NCBI GenBank assembly: GCA_031459855.1 | Contig: JAVKHP010000001.1 | Span: 1,929,078-1,993,077 of the forward strand | Source of the DNA: Armatimonadota bacterium | GTDB lineage: Bacteria; Sysuimicrobiota; Sysuimicrobiia; Sysuimicrobiales; Humicultoraceae | Direction of reading: 5' to 3' | DNA: 64,000 bases | Shown: one piece after another, positions 58,172 to 64,000 of the stretch | Layout of the letters: every line of letters starts with the position of its first letter | Numbering within the stretch: the first letter of the stretch is position 1 | Notes under the pieces: generated by a model | What the model saw: the letters and a program-made list of their open reading frames with translations, nothing else | Database searches by the model: none | What the model was told of the DNA's origin: nothing | Position numbers and translations under genes: made by a program

Positions 58172-60109
58172 CTAGTCCTCCTGGCCTGCGTTGAGACGGC
58201 GAAACCGTTCGATCTGTGCCGGCAATCCGACCACCGTCACGCGGTCCCCGGGTATCAATACCGCGTCCGGCGGAGGGTTCCAGTGCTCGGGCTCTCCCGC
58301 ACGCTCGATGCAGACCACGGTGACGCCGGTGCGCTCGCGGATCCGCGCCCGCCGCAAGGTCTGGTGGGCGAGCGGCCCGTCGACGATGGCGACCTGCGCG
58401 GCGCCCGGGAGCGTCACGCCAGCGGGGACCTCGGCCGGTGGGGTTCCGGGCCGGTCCACCTCGCGCATGCGCCGCAGGTACGCCCGCACGTCCGGGGACG
58501 GGATGGCCAGCCGGTGCAGCGCGTGGTCCACCAGGGTCAGGCCGGCCTCCACCTCCGGCAGGATGACCTCGGTGGCCCCGGCGGACAGCAGCAGCGCCCG
58601 CTCGTCGTAGGAGTGGCCGCGGGCGAGCACGGCGGCCTCGGCGCGGAGCGCCCGTAGCCGGGCCAGTGCCAGCGCGCCCTTGACGGCGTCTGGGATCGCC
58701 AGCACCACCAGTTTGGCCTGCGCGGCGCCGGCCTGACGCAGCGCCATCTCGTTGGCCGCGTCCCCGAGCACCGCCGGGATGCCTCGATCCCGCAGCGCGC
58801 GGACGACCGTGGGGTTGAGGTCCACCACGGCGAACGACAGGCCGAAGCTCTCGAGCGCCTCGCCGACGGCGCTGCCCACCCGGCCGTAGCCCACGATCAC
58901 GGCCGCCGGCGCCGGGGCCGTCGGAGCCGTCTCGACCGCCGGCGCCCAGCGGTCGGTCCAGCGCTCCAGCGGCCTGCTGCGCCGAAAGACCAGCGCGTTG
59001 ACCAGCAGCGTGATCAGCGAGGCCGCCAGGATCGCGCTGTAGGTCCGGGCCGAGAGCAGCCCCACCTGCCGGCCGAGCTGCGCGATCACGAACGAGAACT
59101 CGCCGATCTGGGTCTGGCCCAGGCCCACGGCCAGGGCCACCGGGGGCGGCGAGCCAAACCCCAGCGCTACGGTGGTCCAGACGACGGCCTTGACCACCAT
59201 GACCACCACCACCATCAGGAGCAGCAGGCCCGGGTCGTCCACCAGCGCCCGGACGTCGACCAGCATCCCCACGGACACGAAGAAGACGGCCACGAAGAGG
59301 TCGCGCAGCGGCAGCAGCCGGGCCAGGGTCTCGGTGGCATAGTCGGATTCGCTGATCACCAGCCCGGCCAGAAACGCGCCCAGGGCGAGGGTGAGCCCCA
59401 GGCCCGCGGAGAGCGCGGCGGTGCCCGCCGCGATGGCCACCGCCACCAGGACGAGCAGCTCCGGGTTCTGGCTGTGGGCGATCCACCCCAGCATCGTCGG
59501 CACGATCCGGTTCGCCAGGAGGAAGAACGGCACGAGCACGGCGGCGCCCCGTACCAGGGCCCAGCCGAGGTCCTGCGCGGGGACCGGGCCGCCTGCCGCC
59601 ATGGCCGGGAGCAGGAAGATCACCGCCACCACGGCCAGGTCCTGGGCCAGCGAGATGCCGATCGAGGCGTGTCCCACCGGGCCCTGGAGGTCGCCGCGAT
59701 CGGCCAGCAGCCGCGCCAGGGCCATGGTGCTGCAGACCGCCAGCGCCAGCCCGGTGACGACGGCCTCGCCCGCGGGATAGCCGCGGCCCGTCAGCGCCCA
59801 GGCGGTCAGGCCCACCACCGCGGCCATCCCCAGCGGCGCGCCCGCGACGGCCAGGGCCCGCACGCGCCACAGCTCGCGCAGCGAGAACTCGATCCCCAGC
59901 GCGAACATGAGTAGGACCACCCCGAACTCCGCGAAGAGACGGAACGTGTCCGGGGCGCCGACCGTTGGGCCCAGGAGCACCGTCACCGCCAGCCCGCCGG
60001 CGATGTACCCCAGGAACGTGGGCTGACGCACCATCTGCGCGAACCCGCCCCCGGCCACGGCCGCGGTCAGCAGGAGGGCGAGATCCCGGAAGAGGGTGCT
60101 CTCACCCAT
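58172..60109 (-). CDS. Kef-type K+/H+ antiporter with RCK (TrkA) domains
   Basis: 645 residues from ATG 60109 (GTG 60142 would add 11). Thirteen or so membrane helices form the CPA2 antiporter part (FAEFGVVLLMFALGIEFSLR, QTQIGEFSFVIAQLG). VIVGYGRVGSAVGEALESFG starts the TrkA-N Rossmann domain at about 430, followed by a TrkA-C domain ending IPGDRVTVVGLPAQIERFRR. Potassium or sodium efflux gated by nucleotide. Confidence 0.92.
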   Translation of the reverse strand: MGESTLFRDLALLLTAAVAGGGFAQMVRQPTFLGYIAGGLAVTVLLGPTVGAPDTFRLFAEFGVVLLMFALGIEFSLRELWRVRALAVAGAPLGMAAVVGLTAWALTGRGYPAGEAVVTGLALAVCSTMALARLLADRGDLQGPVGHASIGISLAQDLAVVAVIFLLPAMAAGGPVPAQDLGWALVRGAAVLVPFFLLANRIVPTMLGWIAHSQNPELLVLVAVAIAAGTAALSAGLGLTLALGAFLAGLVISESDYATETLARLLPLRDLFVAVFFVSVGMLVDVRALVDDPGLLLLMVVVVMVVKAVVWTTVALGFGSPPPVALAVGLGQTQIGEFSFVIAQLGRQVGLLSARTYSAILAASLITLLVNALVFRRSRPLERWTDRWAPAVETAPTAPAPAAVIVGYGRVGSAVGEALESFGLSFAVVDLNPTVVRALRDRGIPAVLGDAANEMALRQAGAAQAKLVVLAIPDAVKGALALARLRALRAEAAVLARGHSYDERALLLSAGATEVILPEVEAGLTLVDHALHRLAIPSPDVRAYLRRMREVDRPGTPPAEVPAGVTLPGAAQVAIVDGPLAHQTLRRARIRERTGVTVVCIERAGEPEHWNPPPDAVLIPGDRVTVVGLPAQIERFRRLNAGQED

Positions 60110-60193
60110 GCGCGATGGGGGAGGGCGCGTGCGGTCCTGCACGAGGACAGGGTGCGGTCCCGCGATGGTGCCGTGGTGATCCTGCCTGGGGCA

Positions 60194-61558
60194 CTAGCAG
60201 ATCCCCCCAGCAGCCCGGATCGCGGCGCGCAGCTCGGCTACGTCCACCGCGCGGGGCGGGACGCCGCGGCGTACCGCCAGGGCCGCCGCGGTTCCGGCGG
60301 CCTGCCCGGTGGCGTAGCAGGTGGGGATCACGCGCGTGGAGCCAAAGGCGATGTGGTCCACGGAGATGCACCGCCCGGCCACCAGCAGCTGCTCCGTGGC
60401 CTTGGGCACCAGCGCCCGGTAGGGGATGTCGTAGAACGGCGCCTGCACCTGCTCGAGCCGTGTACGGGTGCCTGTGGGGTCGTGGATGTCGATCAGGTAC
60501 GAGCCCCGGGCCACGGCGTCGGGGAAGCGGCGGCCCTCGCGCACGTCGTCTCCGGTGAGGACGTACTCGCCGACGATCCGGCGCGTCTCGCGCACGCCCA
60601 GCTGCGTCCCCATCTCGAGCAAGCGCGCCTGCGCGAAGCCCTGGCAGTGCCGGCGGATGAACTGCACCAGCCACCACGCCTGCCGGCGGCCCTCGAGTTC
60701 GCCCTGGGTGAGGCTGCGGGGGTCGGTGCCGTCGACGCCCAGCACCCGTGAGACGTTGACGCGCCAGACGCCCGGTTCGGGCTCGCGGTAGAAGTTCAGG
60801 TACTCGCGGGGCAGCGTCCACTCGCCGCGGGCCTTGGCGTCCTGCACGACGCACTCGTACATGCGCTCGCCGGGGTGCACCCGCGCGTGCTCGGCGACCC
60901 AGGCCGCCACCGCCTCGTCGTCCACGCCGCCCAACCGGAAGAACATCGTGGCGGGCTGCATGCGCCCGTCCTCGGGGCGGCCCTTCATGTACTCCGCGCC
61001 GGCGGCCGCGGCCACGTCGCCGTCGGCCGAGCAGTCGACGACGGCCTGCGCGCGGACGATCCCCAGGCCCGCCTTGTTCACCACTACCACGCCGCGCACG
61101 CGGTCGCCGTCGCGCAGCGTGTCCACGAACGTCGTATGGAAGAGCAGCTCCACGCCGGCCTCGACCAGCAGCTCCTGCGCGGCCAGCTTGAGGGCCTCGG
61201 GGTGGAACGGCGTCACGTGGGCGTGGCCGATGGCGATGTAGGCGCCCCACCAGCCGGCCTCGCGCACCTCGCCCGGGTCGACGGCGCCGCCCAGGGCGAG
61301 CATCCGGTCGACGACCTCGCGGAAGATGCCGCCCACCACCGGCTGGTGGCCCTCGGTCGTGTACGAGGTCATGAAGGGGCCCACCAGGCCCGCGGTGGAG
61401 GTCCCGCCCAGGAACCCGTAGCGCTCCACCAACAGCGTGCGGGCGCCGGTGCGGGCGGCGGCGGCGGCCGCCGCGATGCCCGCCGATCCGCCGCCCACGA
61501 CCAGGACCTCGGGGGTAGCGATCACCGGGACGGTCCAACTGAGGCGTTCGGTCTCCAT
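60194..61558 (-). CDS. FAD-dependent oxidoreductase (FAD_oxidored family)
   Basis: 454 residues from ATG 61558. VLVVGGGSAGIAAAAAAART and YGFLGGTSTAGLVGPFMTSY are the FAD-binding motifs of the FAD_oxidored (PF12831-type) family; VDCSADGDVAAAAGAEY and LVAGRCISVDHIAFGSTRV with TGQAAGTAAALAVRRG close the fold. Such proteins occur in sugar-acid and xenobiotic catabolism; substrate unknown. Divergent from the aminotransferase gene. Confidence 0.9.
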   Translation of the reverse strand: METERLSWTVPVIATPEVLVVGGGSAGIAAAAAAARTGARTLLVERYGFLGGTSTAGLVGPFMTSYTTEGHQPVVGGIFREVVDRMLALGGAVDPGEVREAGWWGAYIAIGHAHVTPFHPEALKLAAQELLVEAGVELLFHTTFVDTLRDGDRVRGVVVVNKAGLGIVRAQAVVDCSADGDVAAAAGAEYMKGRPEDGRMQPATMFFRLGGVDDEAVAAWVAEHARVHPGERMYECVVQDAKARGEWTLPREYLNFYREPEPGVWRVNVSRVLGVDGTDPRSLTQGELEGRRQAWWLVQFIRRHCQGFAQARLLEMGTQLGVRETRRIVGEYVLTGDDVREGRRFPDAVARGSYLIDIHDPTGTRTRLEQVQAPFYDIPYRALVPKATEQLLVAGRCISVDHIAFGSTRVIPTCYATGQAAGTAAALAVRRGVPPRAVDVAELRAAIRAAGGIC

Positions 61559-61965
61559 TGCGCGTGCGCTCCTCGCCGGGGACAGGATGCGTACCGCACC
61601 TATTTCACCACAGGCGGGGGGTGCGTGCACGGGAGCGCGGGCCGGCAGGGGGTGGCTTGACGCCCCGTGCCCAGTTCCCCACAGGCGGAGATCGTGCGCA
61701 CGTGGGACCGCTGCTGGCGCACGGTGGAGGGCTCGCGTCGTTGCCTGCGCCAGGGGCCCAGACCGCGTCTCCGGATCCCGTGGCGGCCGTCGCGGTCGGG
61801 CCGCGGCGGCGTGGGGCGATCACGAGGACATCTGCGCGGGTGCCGTCGAACCTGCCTGCAGTCAGGCGCAGTACCGAGCCACGAGACGGCGAGGGGGCTG
61901 CGCAGCCACGCTCCGTGGGTCACACGGGCAGGGCGGGGCGAGCCAGTCAGCAGCGAGGAGGCGAG

Positions 61966-63132
61966 ATGCTGCGCATCGATCCCTGTGCGAACGTGACCGA
62001 GGCCGACTGCCGGGCACGGCGCGGGCACAAGTGGACCAAGTACGGCGACGACGTGCTGCCCGCCTGGGTGGCGGACATGGACTTCCCGGCGCCCGAGCCG
62101 GTGCGCGAGGTGTTGCGGTGGAGCGCTGAGCGGTCCGCGCTGGGCTACGAACGCCCCGAAGACACCCAGGAGGTGTACGATGCGGCGGCCGCGTGGCTGG
62201 CCGCCCGGCACGGCTGGGCGCCGGCGCCCGACGCCATGACCATGCTCACCGACGTCATCCAGGGCCTCGCGCTGGCCCTGTTCGCCTTCACCGAGCCCGG
62301 CGACGGCGTCATCGTCCAGACCCCCATCTACCCGCCGTTCCTGACCACGGTGGCAGCCATGGGCCGTCGGCTGCTGGACAACCCGCTGCGTGACCCCTGT
62401 GGCGAGGCCGCCGTCGACGTGGAGGGGTTGCGCCGTGTGGCCGCCGACCCCGGGGCGAAGCTCCTGCTGCTGTGCAACCCGCACAACCCCACGGGCCGCG
62501 TCTTCCGCCGCGACGAACTCGAGGCTATCGCCGCGGTGGCCCTGGAGCGCGACCTGGTGGTGGTGGCCGACGAGATCTGGATGGACGTGGTCTATCCCGG
62601 CGCGCGGCACCTCCCGTTCGCCTCGCTGGGCGCCGACGTGGCCGCGCGCACGCTGACGCTGCTCTCGGCCACCAAGGCGTTCAACATCGCGGGGGTGCGC
62701 TGCGCGCTGGCGATCTTCGGCAGCCCGGCGCTGCGCGTCCGATTCGAGGTCCTGCCCCCGCGCCTGCGCGGGGTCCCCAGCGTGCTGGGGCTGCGGGCCA
62801 CGGCCGCGGCCTGGCGGGAGGGCGGCCCGTGGCTGGCGGCCGTGCTCGAGCAACTCGACGCGAACCGGCAGACGGTGGCGCGGTTCGTGCGCGAGCGACT
62901 CCCCGCCGTGCGGCACCGCACGCCCGAGGGCACCTACCTGGCCTGGCTGGACTGCACGGCGCTGGGGCTACCGGCTCCTGCGGCGGCGTTCTTCCTCGAG
63001 CGTGCGCGCGTCGCACTGAGCGACGGCGCGGAGTTCGGGGGGCCGCCCTCGTGCGTCCGGTTGAACTTCGCCACGACGCCGGCGTTGCTGGGCGAGCTCC
63101 TGGAGCGGATGGCGCGGGCGGTGGACCGGTAG
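61966..63132 (+). CDS. MalY/PatB-type cystathionine beta-lyase / aminotransferase
   Basis: 388 residues; ATG 61966 with GAGGAGGC as SD. HKWTKYGDDVLPAWVADMDF at the N-terminus is typical of MalY/PatB, CNPHNPTGRVF and ADEIWMDVVYPG follow, and the PLP lysine lies in LLSATKAFNIAG. PLP-dependent C-S lyase with possible aminotransferase activity. The 407 bases upstream (61559-61965) contain no gene and no riboswitch I can recognise. Confidence 0.9.
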   Translation: MLRIDPCANVTEADCRARRGHKWTKYGDDVLPAWVADMDFPAPEPVREVLRWSAERSALGYERPEDTQEVYDAAAAWLAARHGWAPAPDAMTMLTDVIQGLALALFAFTEPGDGVIVQTPIYPPFLTTVAAMGRRLLDNPLRDPCGEAAVDVEGLRRVAADPGAKLLLLCNPHNPTGRVFRRDELEAIAAVALERDLVVVADEIWMDVVYPGARHLPFASLGADVAARTLTLLSATKAFNIAGVRCALAIFGSPALRVRFEVLPPRLRGVPSVLGLRATAAAWREGGPWLAAVLEQLDANRQTVARFVRERLPAVRHRTPEGTYLAWLDCTALGLPAPAAAFFLERARVALSDGAEFGGPPSCVRLNFATTPALLGELLERMARAVDR

Positions 63133-63247
63133 GGCCAGCAAGTGTGCAGCTGTTAAGCGGGCGTACTGGCTCGGTAGCTCCGAAACACAGGGGGCTTGGG
63201 AAGACTTCCTGGCGAACCTCGCCTGCCGCGGGGATGAGTTGCAGCGC

Positions 63248-63409
63248 CTATGGCCACCAGGGCTCCCCGGTCTCGGCCGCGCCGACGGACATGAAGAGAA
63301 CGAGAACGCCGTCGGCGAGCGCCCACACGGTCACCAGGAGCAGGAGCGTCGCGAGCGTCGCAGCGGGCTGGGCAAAGGCGAGCGCACCGTGTAGGAACAC
63401 GAAGCTCAT
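63248..63409 (-). pseudogene. HdeD/DUF308-like membrane protein fragment
   Basis: 53 codons: FVFLHGALAFAQPAATLATL, LLLVTVWALADGVLVLFMSV and a final EPWWP resemble one repeat unit of HdeD-family proteins (which normally have six helices in about 190 residues). It ends at TAG with no continuation, so it is most likely a remnant. Confidence 0.5.
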
Positions 63410-63557
63410 GCGACCGCAAGACGCCGTGATCGCATCCGTCGTCCGCTCTTGGATGGTACGCCGCTAGGCCACTTCTCCCAGTAGCACCTTGACGACCTGC
63501 ATCGCGCGAGGGTGTTTCTCCATAGAGGTTCTAACGTCTCTGACTGTAGCCCACCAC

Positions 63558-64000
63558 CTAAGTCGAGTCCTGCATCATGCGCAGGAAGGCCTCCACCACC
63601 CGCGGATCCAGTTCCGTGCCAGCCTGCTCGGCGATGTGCGCCAGGGCGCGGGGCCGGCTCCAGGCCGGGCGGTAGGGGCGCTCGGACGTCAGGGCGTCGA
63701 ACGTATCGACCACGGCGAAGATGCGCGCCGCCAGCGGAATGTCCTCGCCCTTCAGCCCGCGCGGATAGCCGGTTCCATCCCACTTCTCGTGATGGCAGTA
63801 CGGGATGTCCAACGCCGGCCTCAGGAACTCGATGGGCGAGAGTAGGTCGTAGGCCATCTGGGGGTGCTGTCGCATCACAGCCCACTCGTCGTCGTTCAGG
63901 GGGCCCGGCTTCATCAGGATGGCGTCAGGGACGCCCATCTTACCGATGTCGTGCAACAGCGCCCCACGGCGCATGTGGGGCAGGTCCTCCTCGCGAACCC
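63558..64000 (-). CDS. HD-GYP domain phosphodiesterase, C-terminal part (cut by window edge)
   Basis: The last 147 codons of a gene entering from the right edge. LLHDIGKMGVPDAILMKPGP holds the HD motif, and CHHEKWDGTGYPRGLKGEDI the HHE and GYP motifs (DGTGYP). HD-GYP enzymes hydrolyse c-di-GMP (some cGAMP). Upstream sensory domains lie outside the window. It ends at MQDST. It may set ligand levels for the pilin riboswitches in this genome. Confidence 0.92.
   Translation of the reverse strand, partial: VREEDLPHMRRGALLHDIGKMGVPDAILMKPGPLNDDEWAVMRQHPQMAYDLLSPIEFLRPALDIPYCHHEKWDGTGYPRGLKGEDIPLAARIFAVVDTFDALTSERPYRPAWSRPRALAHIAEQAGTELDPRVVEAFLRMMQDST

Noticed and set aside
57903..59870. Long frame in the shadow of the Kef antiporter
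   Set aside because: Same strand but another frame, Gly/Arg/Pro-rich, no domain; the antiporter frame has clear helices and RCK motifs.
61559..61965. T-box or SAM riboswitch before the MalY-type gene
   Set aside because: No T-box bulge sequence, SAM-I core or terminator/antiterminator pair was recognised in the 407 bases.

Overview
The window is high-GC bacterial DNA, very GC-rich in most genes, with no rRNA or tRNA genes seen. Several traits together suggest a deep-branching, possibly thermophilic Terrabacteria-type lineage (Sysuimicrobiota/CSP1-3, Armatimonadota or Chloroflexota-like). These are F420 genes (npdG, cofE), a UPF0182 membrane protein, type III pantothenate kinase, c-di-GMP riboswitches, a probable selenoprotein, and several promoters whose -10 box lies 6 to 10 bases before the start codon. 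The lineage is an inference and cannot be fixed from this window alone.

Layout. 1-1.3 kb: the 5' end of coaX (minus), then a probable selenocysteine-containing arsenate reductase/LMW phosphatase followed by ppa. 1.4-12.2 kb: three tandem minor-pilin modules (FimT/GspH, PilV, PilW, PilX types) on the minus strand; modules 1 and 3 are headed by GEMM-type c-di-GMP riboswitches and module 2 by a different structured leader. 12.4-17.5 kb: MBL hydrolase, L25/Ctc, peptidyl-tRNA hydrolase, sulfite-oxidase-like enzyme, MFS exporter. 17.6-22.6 kb: DUF488, an RHH/PIN toxin-antitoxin pair, and a compact lipid- or polyketide-like operon (methyltransferase, FAD reductase, SRPBCC, KAS). 22.8-26.4 kb: phosphodiester glycosidase with a short leader transcription unit, a lipoprotein, a His-rich membrane protein and a MIP18-family Fe-S assembly protein.

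26,444-39,271 is the centrepiece: a 12.8-kb casposon-like mobile element. It has 36-bp terminal inverted repeats (one mismatch), a 14-bp target duplication, long GT-rich subterminal regions and a solo Cas1 carrying a zinc ribbon and a C-terminal HTH. Its cargo is a DHH-like protein with a DNA methyltransferase, a secreted/membrane protein pair, a replication-like operon (ParB-like, two NDT-like proteins, an SF3/AAA helicase lacking the Walker A lysine, HTH) and a PLD nuclease with two small partners. No PolB is visible. A third terminal-repeat copy directly after the right target duplication suggests a former tandem insertion. Parts of the cargo are visibly less GC-rich than the chromosome.

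39.5-64 kb: UPF0182; an N-succinylamino-acid racemase/GNAT pair followed by nicotinate phosphoribosyltransferase and CorA; a site-2 protease with CBS domains; peroxiredoxin; DinB; an SDR; and a tightly overlapping operon of two M16 peptidase homologues, NpdG, CofE, an enolase-superfamily enzyme and a P-loop protein. After two degenerate remnants (EamA, HdeD), a Kef-type antiporter, an FAD oxidoreductase and a MalY-type aminotransferase, the window ends in an HD-GYP domain, which may be one of the c-di-GMP enzymes feeding the pilin riboswitches.
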